Positions 53,666 to 62,471 of a stretch of 64,000 nucleotides of DNA are shown here, in pieces. A program made the position numbers and the translations under genes. The stretch covers positions 54,725 to 118,724 of the forward strand of contig NZ_VIGD01000010.1 of the NCBI RefSeq assembly GCF_006569205.1, in the 5' to 3' direction. The first letter of the stretch is position 1. Each line of letters opens with the position of its first letter. The notes below the pieces were generated by a model. That model made no database searches. It was not told the DNA's origin and saw nothing but the letters and a program-made list of their open reading frames with translations. Source of the DNA: Ureibacillus terrenus. GTDB taxonomy: Bacteria; Bacillota; Bacilli; Bacillales_A; Planococcaceae.

Positions 53666-53872
53666 ATGAAAGAAAGCGGATGCTTAAAATGCGGAAGCAG
53701 AAATGCGGCGACGAAGGAAGTGGCCATGACGGGCACCGGTTTGTCGAAGTTGTTTGATATCCAACATCATCAATTTGTGGTCGTTTACTGCAAGGATTGC
53801 GGCTATTCAGAGTTTTATCACAAGGAATCTTCCATGGCCTCCAATATACTTGATCTATTTTTTGGAGGATAA
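53666..53872 (+). CDS. zinc-ribbon protein, 68 aa
   Basis: Two CxxC pairs: CLKC (residues 6-9) and CKDC near 43-46 in VVVYCKDCGYSEFY; the middle VAMTGTGLSKLFDIQHHQF is the common form in small Bacillales zinc-ribbon proteins. GCGGGGAAGCAT precedes ATG 53666. Function unknown. Confidence 0.75.
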   Translation: MKESGCLKCGSRNAATKEVAMTGTGLSKLFDIQHHQFVVVYCKDCGYSEFYHKESSMASNILDLFFGG

Positions 53873-53894
53873 AAATTGGGTTTTCTTCACAAAT

Positions 53895-53928
53895 AAAAAA
53901 TCATCCGTTGCCAAACGGATGATTTTTT
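53895..53928. terminator. bidirectional terminator
   Basis: Fifteen-base-pair perfect stem (53895-53909 with 53914-53928) with A and T runs, between convergent genes. Confidence 0.92.
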
Positions 53929-53947
53929 ATTTTTTGACAGAAGCAAA

Positions 53948-54898
53948 TTATTCACACAATAAAATAAGGCGGACAAAATTTGCTTTTTTTGCAACAGAGC
54001 GGTCTTTCATAACGAATCCTGCCTTGTGGATCAGATCCTCGATCGGCTTGACGGACACGAATAAAACCCGGTCCGCTATCCGACGTGCGTGACGGATGAT
54101 TTCGAATTCTTCTTCCAGTGAAACATGTGTGCAAATGTTGTATGGCAAATCCACGATGGCCACATCGAAATGCTCCGTCACATCTGCAATGGAGCCCTTC
54201 GTCACAGTGGTCTCATAGCCGAAATGAGCGATATTTTCCCTTGCGGCGACGCAAACAAGGGGACTGATATCCCTTCCAACAATATTGACATTCATCGACA
54301 GAGCTTCAATCAATACTGTGCCGATTCCGCAGCATGGATCAATGGCGCGAACGCCTTCAGGTTCCGGAATGGCGATATTGACAATGGCCCGCGCAACGCG
54401 GGTGCTGAGGGCTGTTGAAAAGTTGTTTGGCTTTTGAAGATGCTTGCGCCAAATCGATTCCGCTTTTACCGTTTTTCCCAAATACCATCGATCGTTGATG
54501 CAAAGCAATCCTAAAAGGATATCGGGATTGTTCAAATCCGGTTCACCATTGATGGACAGTCCAATTTGTTTTTCAATTTTTCTGCGTTCCGGGTGATGGA
54601 TTTTTTTTGTATTTCCGATATCCATTTTGTTGAGGCAAACGACCTTAAACGTGGCATCATTCAATTGCCATGTTTTGAGCGATTGTTCAAGGTCTTCCAG
54701 ACTATCCGCCTCAAAATATACTTCCAAGCGATCCTCCATAAAAGGGCTGCGGCTCGGATCGACACGTCGGTCGCTGATAATGTAGTTCTCCTTTGTATCG
54801 AATCCAAAGAAAGACCTCATTTCCATCCGGGAGAGTTCAAATTCATCGGGATGTTGGATATAGGTGTATATATATTTCGGTTGTTTAATCAAGCTCAT
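53948..54898 (-). CDS. RNA/DNA methyltransferase of the UPF0020/Trm11-like type
   Basis: 316 residues. SAM-binding motif AIDPCCGIGTVLIEA (about 188-202) and catalytic motif IVDLPYN (about 246-252) in place of NPPY, as in Trm11/TrmG10-like guanosine N2-methylases. The N-terminal half (DRRVDPSRSPFMEDRLEV, ATFKVVCLNK) may be a divergent THUMP-like substrate domain. GAAGGAAG precedes ATG 54898. A tRNA target is a family-based guess. Confidence 0.83.
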   Translation of the reverse strand: MSLIKQPKYIYTYIQHPDEFELSRMEMRSFFGFDTKENYIISDRRVDPSRSPFMEDRLEVYFEADSLEDLEQSLKTWQLNDATFKVVCLNKMDIGNTKKIHHPERRKIEKQIGLSINGEPDLNNPDILLGLLCINDRWYLGKTVKAESIWRKHLQKPNNFSTALSTRVARAIVNIAIPEPEGVRAIDPCCGIGTVLIEALSMNVNIVGRDISPLVCVAARENIAHFGYETTVTKGSIADVTEHFDVAIVDLPYNICTHVSLEEEFEIIRHARRIADRVLFVSVKPIEDLIHKAGFVMKDRSVAKKANFVRLILLCE

Positions 54899-54928
54899 CT
54901 TCCTTCATTCAAATAATATTTGCGGGCA

Positions 54929-54957
54929 TAAAAAGAGACAGTCGTTTTGACCGTCTT
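54929..54957 (-). terminator. minus-strand terminator
   Basis: Stem with one G-U (about 54935-54943 with 54948-54957), T run on the minus strand; downstream of sspH. Confidence 0.6.
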
Positions 54958-55015
54958 TGAAAACATTCCTCTAAATATATCACATTATCGGAAAAAATAA
55001 AAAAGTCAAGGAATT

Positions 55016-55065
55016 GCATTTCAAGTGGCGGACAGTCCCAATGGGAGTTTTCCAACTTGAAATGA
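55016..55065. repeat. 50-base stem-loop
   Basis: Ten-base-pair arms (CATTTCAAGT paired with ACTTGAAATG, right arm 55055-55064) with an inner GGAC/TCCC-type hairpin; no T tail. Lies among the terminators after sspH. Confidence 0.45.
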
Positions 55066-55067
55066 AT

Positions 55068-55092
55068 AAAAGTGCGCTTTTTGCGCACTTTT
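55068..55092 (-). terminator. terminator of sspH
   Basis: Ten-base-pair perfect stem (55068-55077 with 55083-55092), five-base loop, T residues on the minus strand. Confidence 0.75.
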
Positions 55093-55103
55093 GAAATGAG
55101 AAG

Positions 55104-55283
55104 TTAATTTTCCGACAACTGTTCAACCGGCACTTCCTGCTCGTTTTCGGGATCATCCAACGGATAGATTCGGGCTGTTCCTTTGGCTTCGTCGACATGT
55201 TGAATGTAAATGCGCCGGCCGTTAAATAAAATATTGGCCAGTTCCCCTGATTCCGCAATTTCTTTGGCCCGTTGCAGATTCAT
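55104..55283 (-). CDS. sspH: small acid-soluble spore protein H
   Basis: 59 residues beginning MNLQRAKEIAESGELANILF, followed by NGRRIYIQHVDEAKGTARIY and PLDDPENEQEVPVEQLSEN. This is the minor SASP type H pattern: MN(I/L)QRAKEI, YIQHV, GTARIYPLD. GGAGG lies eight bases before ATG 55283. Made in the forespore in B. subtilis. Confidence 0.93.
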   Translation of the reverse strand: MNLQRAKEIAESGELANILFNGRRIYIQHVDEAKGTARIYPLDDPENEQEVPVEQLSEN

Positions 55284-55410
55284 GGATCAGTCCTCCAATA
55301 TCAATGAAGTCATTAACAGTATGGCCTAATTGCAATTTTTCATACTTTTTGAAGAGAATCATAATTTAATGACAATTTGGAAATAGTGAAGGAAAAACAA
55401 TGAATAGGTT

Positions 55411-56145
55411 GTGGGAAAAATGGGGCGAATTTATACATCAAACAAATATGCGTTGCCAAGGAAAGTGCCGTGGGTAATGAAACAAACATGGAACGATATT
55501 TTATTGCTTCATTATCCTGTAAAAAAAGAAAGGTTGGAAATCTACCTTCCGCCGAATCTTTCGCTTGATACTTTTCAAGGAACGGGGTGGATGACCATTG
55601 TCCCGTATTTGATGAAATCCGCAGGGATTCGTGGGCTCCCTTCCATACCGATGGGAAAGGGAATGCCGGGAATCAATGTGCGGACTTATGTCAAAGCCGG
55701 CGAAAAACCGGGGATTTATTTTTTGAATTTGGGAATCCATCAACGATTTGCGGCGAAGTTGGCCAAAGAGCTGTTTCACCTTCCGTATTTTTCAGCGGAT
55801 CTGTCTTTTTCAAAAAAAGGAAAGATGATTGAAGTCGAAAGCCGGAAATTTCCGTTCTCATTATCTTGTCAAATTCGGGTTCAGACTTCTTCTTTTGTGA
55901 TGGAGAAGGGCAGTTTAGGGGAATGGTTGTTGGAGCGGTATTGTTTTTATACGGCAAACCCGAAAGGGAAGCTATTGCGCTGTGATATTTTTCACGATCC
56001 ATGGTTGCTTCAGGATGCAGAAATCATCGGGCTGGAAAATCATATTTTACGGACTTTCAATATCAAACCGGAATCTTCCCTCCCCATCCTGCATTATTCC
56101 AGACAATTGCATGTGCATTTATGGCCGCCGGTTTCCGTCAAATAG
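55411..56145 (+). CDS. DUF2071 family protein (YqjF-like)
   Basis: About 244 residues; PWVMKQTWNDILLLHYPV, TGWMTIVPYLMKSAGIRGLP and INVRTYVKAGEKPGIYFLNL are DUF2071 blocks. Starts GTG 55411 or ATG 55420, neither with a good ribosome binding site. A better site (AAGGA before ATG 55400) opens a different frame reading MNRLWEKWGEFIHQTN that could be the true N-terminus, joined by a one-base shift near 55440. Function unknown. Confidence 0.8.
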   Translation: MGKMGRIYTSNKYALPRKVPWVMKQTWNDILLLHYPVKKERLEIYLPPNLSLDTFQGTGWMTIVPYLMKSAGIRGLPSIPMGKGMPGINVRTYVKAGEKPGIYFLNLGIHQRFAAKLAKELFHLPYFSADLSFSKKGKMIEVESRKFPFSLSCQIRVQTSSFVMEKGSLGEWLLERYCFYTANPKGKLLRCDIFHDPWLLQDAEIIGLENHILRTFNIKPESSLPILHYSRQLHVHLWPPVSVK

Positions 56146-56260
56146 CGGATAGCTTTAAAAAACTGTCATGTCCGCTTCAATATTGGCAGCCCATCATCGC
56201 CGATTTTCAGGCTGCATTTCCACCAACGATTTCGGTGACATGCATTTTCGTCAATAGGAA

Positions 56261-56293
56261 AAAGGCTGTCTGAAAACCTTTCAGACAGCCTTT
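56261..56293. terminator. bidirectional terminator
   Basis: Fifteen-base-pair perfect stem (56261-56275 with 56279-56293), three-base loop, between the DUF2071 gene and the minus-strand YjcZ gene. Confidence 0.85.
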
Positions 56294-56370
56294 AAATCGT
56301 GCATCTTAGTGTCGAAAGGGAGTAAAGCGGTGGTGGCAGAAGGCGGCATCAAGAATGCCCGGTTCAAAGA

Positions 56371-56493
56371 TTAATAGTATCCTTTTGAACCGAAGCTAGT
56401 TCCAACGATGATCAACAAAATGAACAGCACCACAATCAACGCGAAGTTGTTGCCGAAGCCACCATAGTAGCCTCCGTAGTAATTTTGGCCCAT
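56371..56493 (-). CDS. YjcZ family sporulation peptide, 40 aa
   Basis: MGQNYYGGYYGGFGNNFALI then VVLFILLIIVGTSFGSKGYY: a Gly/Tyr-rich head and one transmembrane helix with the family block VVLFILLIIVG. AAAAGGAGGTGAAAGTA precedes ATG 56493. Members are spore-associated in Bacillales; mechanism unknown. A second copy lies at 61007-61132. Confidence 0.9.
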   Translation of the reverse strand: MGQNYYGGYYGGFGNNFALIVVLFILLIIVGTSFGSKGYY

Positions 56494-56787
56494 TACTTTC
56501 ACCTCCTTTTCACTTTTAATGTATGAATAGCCTTAAAAATGGGTAAGTACATATGTGGAGATAATCCGAGATTTTAATAAAAAAATTTATATATTTTTCA
56601 TAGTTTTGGCCGCCCGGTATCCGATAAAAATGATGGATGTTCAGATTGTTTGTAATTGTTTGTTTGGAAAAAATCGCAAAGTAATAATTCATAAAACCTT
56701 TACTAATTTTTCTAATAAAGTTCGTTGAATTACTTTTTTTGTAAAAATAAAATAATCGCATAGGCAAAAAGAACTGGAGGGATTGTA

Positions 56788-57552
56788 ATGAAATTACAAG
56801 AAAAAGTAGCGATTGTAACAGGTGCCGCATCCGGAATGGGAAAAGCGATTGCTGAATTGTATGCGAAGGAAGGCGCGAAAGTCGTTTTGGCCGATTACAA
56901 TTTGGAAGGCGCGAAAGCGGTTTCAGAAGGAATTGTGAAAAACGGCGGGACAAGCATTGCTGTAAAAGCGGACGTATCGAAATTGGAAGATGTGGAAAAC
57001 ATGATCCAAACAGCCGTTGATGAATTTGGGACCCTCGATATACTTGTAAATAACGCGGGCATCATGGACGGATTCGAACCGGTCGGGGAAATCACTGATG
57101 AAAAATGGGACCGCATTTTTGATGTCAATTTGAAAGGCGTCATGCGGGCCATGCGGAAAGCGGTTAATTACTGGCTGGAAAACAATAAGCAGGGAATCAT
57201 CATCAATACGATTTCAACGGGCGGATTAAACGGTGCCCATGCCGGCGTGGCCTATGTCGCATCCAAACACGCCCTTGTCGGTTTGACGAAGAACACCGGT
57301 TTTATGTACGCACAGAAGGGCATCCGTGTAAATGGCATCGCTCCCGGCGCCGTTGAAACAAACATAGGTGCAACGATTACGGATGTCAGCCAATTGGGTA
57401 TGGAGCGGGCAGGATTAACCCATAAATTATCGCCGCGTTCCGGAAAACCGGAAGAAATCGCCCAAGTTGCCCTCTTCCTCGCCTCCGATGAGTCAAGCTT
57501 TATCAATGGCACTGTCATTGTCGCTGATGCCGGATGGACTGCGGCATTCTGA
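56788..57552 (+). CDS. SDR family oxidoreductase
   Basis: 254 residues of the classical short-chain dehydrogenases: TGAASGMGKAIAELYAKEG cofactor motif (about 10-28), NNAGIMDG (about 86), catalytic Ser in INTISTGGL and YVASKHALVG with the Tyr-xxx-Lys pair, and PGAVETNIG. The Asp ending ADYNLEG suggests NAD rather than NADP. TGGAGGGATTGTA precedes ATG 56788. Substrate unknown. Confidence 0.92.
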   Translation: MKLQEKVAIVTGAASGMGKAIAELYAKEGAKVVLADYNLEGAKAVSEGIVKNGGTSIAVKADVSKLEDVENMIQTAVDEFGTLDILVNNAGIMDGFEPVGEITDEKWDRIFDVNLKGVMRAMRKAVNYWLENNKQGIIINTISTGGLNGAHAGVAYVASKHALVGLTKNTGFMYAQKGIRVNGIAPGAVETNIGATITDVSQLGMERAGLTHKLSPRSGKPEEIAQVALFLASDESSFINGTVIVADAGWTAAF

Positions 57553-57593
57553 AAATGGCCAACCTCCTTTTCCAAAAGGAGGTTGGCCATTTT
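57552..57593 (+). terminator. very strong terminator of the SDR gene
   Basis: Twenty-base-pair perfect stem (57552-57571 with 57574-57593), two-base gap, starting at the last base of the stop codon, with a T4 end. Confidence 0.85.
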
Positions 57594-57687
57594 GCCGGAA
57601 GTGCGGTTATTGACGGATGCATTTGAATTCACCCCGGTGAAAAACTAAAATAAATGGGAGGAGAAAATAAAAAAGGGGAATACTGCT

Positions 57688-58326
57688 TTGAGATACATCG
57701 TCTTCGATTTTGACGGCACCCTTGCCAATTCAGCGCAAATTTATATAGATGCATGGAATGCCTATGCGGAAAAGTATGGCTATCGGCCGATCAAATTTGA
57801 AGAACTGCGGGAGATCCGGGATCTTGATTATTACGGGAAAGCCAAAAAATATCATTTTCCGATGCATAAGCTGTCCATTATATTGCCAAAGATCCAACAA
57901 TATTTCAAAGAACACATCCATGAAGTAAAATTGTTTGAAGGAATAAAAGAAATGCTGGAATCCCTTTCTTCTTCCGGCTATAAAATCGCTATTATTTCAT
58001 CGAACAAAAAAGAGAATATCCGGGGGATTTTGGAACGGGAAAACATCCATTCCGTGGATGAAGTGATCTCTGCCCGCAAACTGTTCGGCAAGGATGCCGC
58101 CATTCGCCGATTTATGAAGCGCCATCAATTGACGGCTCAAGATCTTCTATATGTCGGGGATGAATTGCGCGATATCGTGGCATGCAATAGAGTCGGGGTA
58201 TCGTTTATGTTTGTCACCTGGGGACTGGACGGATTGAAGTTAATCGAAAGAGAAAAGCCTGCGTATGTGGCAAATTCGCCTAAAGAGATTGTCGAACAGC
58301 TGAGCCGTAAAGCCATTGGTGAATAA
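57688..58326 (+). CDS. HAD-superfamily phosphatase, PGPase-like
   Basis: 212 residues. HAD motif I VFDFDGTLANS (about 5-15), motif II IISSNKK (about 101), motif III/IV KLFGKDAAIRRF and YVGDELRDI (about 155). Cap domain of C1 type between motifs I and II. TTG 57688 is about nine bases after AAAGGGG. Substrate (phosphoglycolate or other) unknown. Confidence 0.87.
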   Translation: MRYIVFDFDGTLANSAQIYIDAWNAYAEKYGYRPIKFEELREIRDLDYYGKAKKYHFPMHKLSIILPKIQQYFKEHIHEVKLFEGIKEMLESLSSSGYKIAIISSNKKENIRGILERENIHSVDEVISARKLFGKDAAIRRFMKRHQLTAQDLLYVGDELRDIVACNRVGVSFMFVTWGLDGLKLIEREKPAYVANSPKEIVEQLSRKAIGE

Positions 58327-58330
58327 AGAA

Positions 58331-58361
58331 AAGTCTCCCTGAAACGGGAGGCTTAATTTTT
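58331..58361. terminator. intrinsic terminator
   Basis: Nine-base-pair stem with one G-U (58331-58339 with 58346-58354) then T run; shared by convergent genes. Confidence 0.8.
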
Positions 58362-58808
58362 TTCTTGGAGATGGCCGATTAAATTTTGGATAAACCCGCA
58401 GAATAAAACGATTGCCTGTTCAATGGACATTTCTTCGTGAAAACCCTCCAAATAATCAAGGGGCAAGTTGATTTCCCACAAACCTTCCATGTCCGAAAAA
58501 AGGGCGCTGTAGTTTTTGACGGAATCTGTATGTAAATGTTCTTCCAAATATTTTTTAATTTCTTCTCCGTATTTCTTTTTGACTTTTAATCCGAACAGGG
58601 CCATATACGTGCGGAAAACATCATCCATTTCGATGCAAAGGGCATCGACTTTGATTTTTTCAAAAGCAGGGCACTCTATATAAAGAAATTCATTGATATG
58701 CTTTTGAAAGTAGGAAATCGGGGTATTCAAAAAAGTAGGAGATTCTGTTTGGATCGTTTCCTCTGTTTCTTTATCGCATCGCTCCATATAGATTTTTTCC
58801 AATGCCAT
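58353..58808 (-). CDS. acidic protein of unknown function, 151 aa
   Basis: Soluble, mostly helical by composition; segments ISYFQKHINEFLYIECPAFE and SIEQAIVLFCGFIQNLIGHL. No catalytic motif recognised. AAAGGAGGAATATTGA precedes ATG 58808. Probably a Bacillales-specific family. Confidence 0.7.
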   Translation of the reverse strand: MALEKIYMERCDKETEETIQTESPTFLNTPISYFQKHINEFLYIECPAFEKIKVDALCIEMDDVFRTYMALFGLKVKKKYGEEIKKYLEEHLHTDSVKNYSALFSDMEGLWEINLPLDYLEGFHEEMSIEQAIVLFCGFIQNLIGHLQEKN

Positions 58809-58960
58809 TCAATATTCCTCCTTTAATTCTCCCATATAGTATAACCTAACGGAAAGGAAATTTACTTCAATCATTTTGAAAAAGTGAGAGAAAAATATGA
58901 TAAATATCAATTTTTTTCATAAATATAGACTAGCAGATTATCGAAAAGGAGCAGGAACTT

Positions 58961-59395
58961 ATGATGAAATTTGCGGTATTAATGCTTGCGGCATTTGCAG
59001 GAGCGGCGGTGGCCGTGCAAAGCAAAGTCAATGGGGGATTGGGAAAGAAAGTGGGCCTGATTGAAGGTTCCTTTATTTCTTTCCTGATTGGGACGCTTGT
59101 TTTATTTTTCCTTATGATTTTTTTTGGAAAAGGGAATATTTTTGCGATGACAGAAGTGCCCAAATGGCAATTGATCGGAGGAATTTTGGGGGCCCTTTAT
59201 GTGTTCATCACCATTTTTTCCGTCAATCAAATCGGGGTCGCTTCCACCCTGATGGCGGTTGTGCTGGGACAAGTGCTCCTTGGAGCCGTCATAGATCATT
59301 TCGGGTTGTTCGGAGGAGGAGATTATCCGATTACCATGAAAAAAACGGCGGCAATTTTGCTGTTAATATTTTCGCTATATTTGTTTCATCGATGA
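58961..59395 (+). CDS. DMT superfamily membrane protein (DUF606/YdcZ-like)
   Basis: 144 residues with about five hydrophobic segments; VAVQSKVNGGLGKKVG after the first helix and GALYVFITIFSVNQIGVAST are DUF606 blocks. AAAAGGAGCAGGAACTT precedes ATG 58961 (ATG 58964 also possible). Transport substrate unknown. Confidence 0.85.
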   Translation: MMKFAVLMLAAFAGAAVAVQSKVNGGLGKKVGLIEGSFISFLIGTLVLFFLMIFFGKGNIFAMTEVPKWQLIGGILGALYVFITIFSVNQIGVASTLMAVVLGQVLLGAVIDHFGLFGGGDYPITMKKTAAILLLIFSLYLFHR

Positions 59396-59505
59396 CAATG
59401 CAGTCTCTTAGAAAAAATCTTGAATAAACCGATAAAATCTATCATAATATAGATATTTTTGGAATAAATTCATGTAAAATAGAATTTGGAAAGGGGAAAT
59501 GAGAA

Positions 59506-60504
59506 ATGTCGCAATTTAAAGCATTAGTCGTGGATAAAAAGGGAGAAGATGTGGAAATCGATATTCGGCAATTGTCCTTCGACGATTTGCCGAAAGGGGA
59601 AGTGCTGATTCGTGTCCATTATTCCGGTGTGAATTATAAAGACAGTCTTGCGACAATCCCTAATGGGAACATTGTGAGAAACTATCCTTTTGTTCCGGGG
59701 ATTGATTTGGCAGGAGTTGTTGTAGCATCGGAGGATCCGCGCTTCAAGGAAGGCGATGAAGTGATTGCAACGAGCTATGAAATCGGTGTTTCCCATTATG
59801 GGGGATATAGCGAATATGCGCGCATCCCGGCCGGGTGGGTTGTGCCGCTTCCGGAAGGACTCACGTTGCGGGAAGCGATGATTATTGGGACTGCAGGTTT
59901 TACTGCGGCCTTATCCGTTTATCGCCTGGAACAAAACGGTCTTGCTCCTGGCCAGGGAAAAGTGCTTGTAACTGGTGCTACAGGAGGTGTAGGCAGCTTT
60001 GCCGTCGCCATTTTGTCAAAGCTTGGCTATGAGGTCGAAGCAAGCACCGGAAAAGAATCGGAACATGAATTTATAAAGCGCCTTGGAGCAAAATCCGTGA
60101 TTTCAAGGGAAGAAACGGTCGGTCCGGGAAGACCGAAATCGTTGGCAAAACAAAGATGGATTGCGGCGGTGGACCCGGTTGGCGGGGAATCCCTGGCATC
60201 GATTTTGAGTCAAATCAAGGTGGGAGGACAAGTGGCAGTAAGCGGTTTAACAGGCGGCGCAAGCCTTCCGACTACGGTTTATCCGTTCATATTGCGAGGT
60301 GTTGATCTGCTCGGCATCGATTCCGCATATTGCGATTATCAAACGAGACAGGAAGTATGGAACCGCTTGGCGAAAGAGTACAAACCGGACCGTTTAGAGG
60401 ATTTTATTCAAAAAGAAGTAGCATTGGAAGAATTGCCGGATGCTTTTCCGATCCTATTAAAAGGACAAGCAAAAGGAAGAATTTTGGTCCATTTGAACTC
60501 CTGA
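59506..60504 (+). CDS. YhdH/YhfP-family quinone oxidoreductase (acryloyl-CoA reductase-like)
   Basis: 332 residues of the medium-chain dehydrogenase family without zinc motifs: GVNYKDSLAT and PFVPGIDLAGVV in the catalytic domain, VLVTGATGGVGSFAVAILSKLGYEV binding NADPH (about 150-174, cited in part), and DPVGGESLASIL. Length and blocks match YhfP/AcuI, which reduce acrylyl-CoA-like enones. AAAGGGGAAATGAGAA precedes ATG 59506. Confidence 0.9.
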   Translation: MSQFKALVVDKKGEDVEIDIRQLSFDDLPKGEVLIRVHYSGVNYKDSLATIPNGNIVRNYPFVPGIDLAGVVVASEDPRFKEGDEVIATSYEIGVSHYGGYSEYARIPAGWVVPLPEGLTLREAMIIGTAGFTAALSVYRLEQNGLAPGQGKVLVTGATGGVGSFAVAILSKLGYEVEASTGKESEHEFIKRLGAKSVISREETVGPGRPKSLAKQRWIAAVDPVGGESLASILSQIKVGGQVAVSGLTGGASLPTTVYPFILRGVDLLGIDSAYCDYQTRQEVWNRLAKEYKPDRLEDFIQKEVALEELPDAFPILLKGQAKGRILVHLNS

Positions 60505-60511
60505 TCAAAAT

Positions 60512-60550
60512 AAAAAACTGTCTTGATATTTTTTCAAGACAGTTTTTTTT
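60512..60550. terminator. intrinsic terminator
   Basis: Fifteen-base-pair stem (60512-60526 with 60534-60548) with A and T runs. Confidence 0.9.
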
Positions 60551-60667
60551 TGTCTTTTTTCTTCTACTATACCAATTTGCTTTAAAATAAAAAAGTTTCA
60601 ATATTGGCAATTTTTTTTAATGATACAGTATAATTGCTTTGTAGAGAGTGAAGAGGGGTGTCAGCAA

Positions 60668-60856
60668 TTGAATCGGATTCAAAGTGTCAAACAGAAGATT
60701 CAATATATGAACGAAGTAGAAGCGAAAAGCATTTTATTATTAATTTATGCGAAATTGGATAATGCAATCGACCAGGGAGATGAAGAACTCCTCAAGGAAA
60801 CGGCGGAAGAAATTTTTGATTTGTACCATAAGTTGCCTCATAGAATATTGAATTGA
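60668..60856 (+). CDS. small helical protein of unknown function, 62 aa
   Basis: From TTG 60668 (GAGGGG about ten bases upstream). Two predicted amphipathic helices: SVKQKIQYMNEVEAKSILLL and LLKETAEEIFDLYHKLP. No family recognised. Followed directly by a strong terminator. Confidence 0.65.
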   Translation: MNRIQSVKQKIQYMNEVEAKSILLLIYAKLDNAIDQGDEELLKETAEEIFDLYHKLPHRILN

Positions 60857-60858
60857 TG

Positions 60859-60898
60859 AAAATCCATTTTGAACCCCTTGATGTTCAAAATGGATTTT
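60859..60898. terminator. strong intrinsic terminator
   Basis: Sixteen-base-pair stem (60859-60874 with 60883-60898) just after the 62-codon gene. Confidence 0.9.
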
Positions 60899-61006
60899 TC
60901 CTTTTGCTCTTTAAAGAAAAAAGGCCCAAAGACAACGCCTCAGGCCGCAAAAGGGTGTTGGCAAGGGGAATGGATGGCGGACAGTGAAAGCAAAGGGGGA
61001 AACCGC

Positions 61007-61132
61007 TTAATAATAACAATATCCGCTGTAGTTTGTTCCTACAATGATCAGCAGAATGAACAGAACCACAATTAAAACAAAGTCAAATTTGTTTCCAAAG
61101 CATCCTCCACCTGAACTGTATTTGGAAGACAT
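61007..61132 (-). CDS. YjcZ family sporulation peptide, 41 aa
   Basis: MSSKYSSGGGCFGNKFDFVL then IVVLFILLIIVGTNYSGYCYY. The helix and the following GT block match the copy at 56371-56493; the Gly-rich head differs and two Cys are present. AGGGGGTGAAAAT precedes ATG 61132. Confidence 0.88.
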   Translation of the reverse strand: MSSKYSSGGGCFGNKFDFVLIVVLFILLIIVGTNYSGYCYY

Positions 61133-61349
61133 ATTTTCACCCCCTTGTTCGTACTTAATGTATGGCGAAACTCCCGCACCATATGGTACAAAAGCGGAAA
61201 TCCTGCGGAATTAAGGACCAGGATGATTTTTCAATAAAAGTTCATTTGACAGAAGAATCATCATAAAATATAAATAAATTCTTCCCGCTCAGGAATGGAA
61301 ACGCTTACGTTGAAGAAAGGTTCATTTCGGTTTGAGGCAGGTGAACGGA

Positions 61350-61850
61350 TTGAAAGAGGAAAAAATCATCAATTTTCAACAATACAGAAATGAAAAAATC
61401 ATTCATGACCTGCGTGAATATCCGGACAGTTATGAATACATGATGGTGAGGGAGTATGAAAAGCAATTTCATTTTACGCATACGGAATGCATCCAAATGG
61501 ACGATTGTTTTGCGCAGCTGGTCAGATTCGGAAGATGCCATAAAATGGTTTCGGTGGTCTTTTTTAAAGACCATTGGACAGTGCCTAAAATTTTGGAATT
61601 TTTAACTGAACATCGAATCGAAATGTTTGATCCGGCCGCAAATCCAATTGAAATTCAAAACGCAGCGGAATTGATTGATGCCAAATTGTTCAGGGGACAT
61701 CCCCTTGTTCTATATAAAAAGGGGAATAAAAACTTCATTTTAGATCCAAACAATTTGGAAGAAGTAACTGAAATGTATGAACAATACAATAAAATTACAC
61801 ATACGGGAATAGCCGAGAAGGTGATGAAAGAAAATATCAATGTCGATTGA
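61350..61850 (+). CDS. protein of unknown function, 166 aa
   Basis: TTG 61350 is chosen because AGGTGA lies five bases upstream. Soluble, with NFQQYRNEKIIHDLREYPDS and FFKDHWTVPKILEFLTEHRI. Two Cys-containing segments (TECIQMDDC, FGRCHKM) may matter. No family recognised. Confidence 0.65.
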   Translation: MKEEKIINFQQYRNEKIIHDLREYPDSYEYMMVREYEKQFHFTHTECIQMDDCFAQLVRFGRCHKMVSVVFFKDHWTVPKILEFLTEHRIEMFDPAANPIEIQNAAELIDAKLFRGHPLVLYKKGNKNFILDPNNLEEVTEMYEQYNKITHTGIAEKVMKENINVD

Positions 61851-61966
61851 TTTCGCTTTTCAGAAAAAAATGCAGCAGGATAAAAAGCAGGAACGGACAA
61901 AAAATGCGAGATTTTATTATTGTTAAATTTTTGATAAAATGGATGAAAATAAAGGAGTGAATAATA

Positions 61967-62383
61967 ATGGAAATGTATCAGAAAATTGCCGTAGCAGTGG
62001 ACTTTTCAGAAGGGTCAAAAAAAGCGTTCAAACAAGCGATTGAATATGCTAAAAATTTCCAATCATCTTTATTGCTTATCCATGTGGTTGATACGAAATC
62101 TTTTGGTTCCATAGCAGCTTATGATCCAAAATATGCTCAAGAATTGAAGAAAGAAGCGGAAGAAGAGTTGGCAAAATGGAAAGAGGCTGCGGAAAAAGAA
62201 GGGGTTAAAGATGTCGAAGTGTCAGTGGAAGAAGGAGCAGCAAAAGCTGTTTTGACAAATCTTGATGTCGACCTGGTAGTCTGCGGCGCTACAGGACTAA
62301 ATAAAGTGGAGAAATGGTTGCTTGGTTCTGTGGCGGAGCGCATTGTGCGCTATTCGAAGTGTGATGTATTGGTTGTCCGTTAA
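61967..62383 (+). CDS. universal stress protein (UspA family)
   Basis: 138 residues: KIAVAVDFSEGSKKAFKQAI at the N-terminus, VVCGATGLNKVEKWLLGSVA with the G-x2-G-x9-GS nucleotide motif (ATP-binding type) and SKCDVLVVR at the end. AAAGGAGTGAATAATA precedes ATG 61967. Likely induced by stress or growth arrest; ligand inferred from the motif. Confidence 0.92.
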   Translation: MEMYQKIAVAVDFSEGSKKAFKQAIEYAKNFQSSLLLIHVVDTKSFGSIAAYDPKYAQELKKEAEEELAKWKEAAEKEGVKDVEVSVEEGAAKAVLTNLDVDLVVCGATGLNKVEKWLLGSVAERIVRYSKCDVLVVR

Positions 62384-62471
62384 TAAAAGGAATTCAACAG
62401 CCACTTCCGGCCCCATGTAAGGATTGGGTGGGATTGTGGCATTTTCATGTTCAGGCAAAGGGGAGAAAAAA

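Noticed and set aside
54980..55258. Longer minus-strand frame overlapping sspH
   Set aside because: It is in a different frame from the clearly recognisable SspH protein and covers the terminators; a shadow frame.
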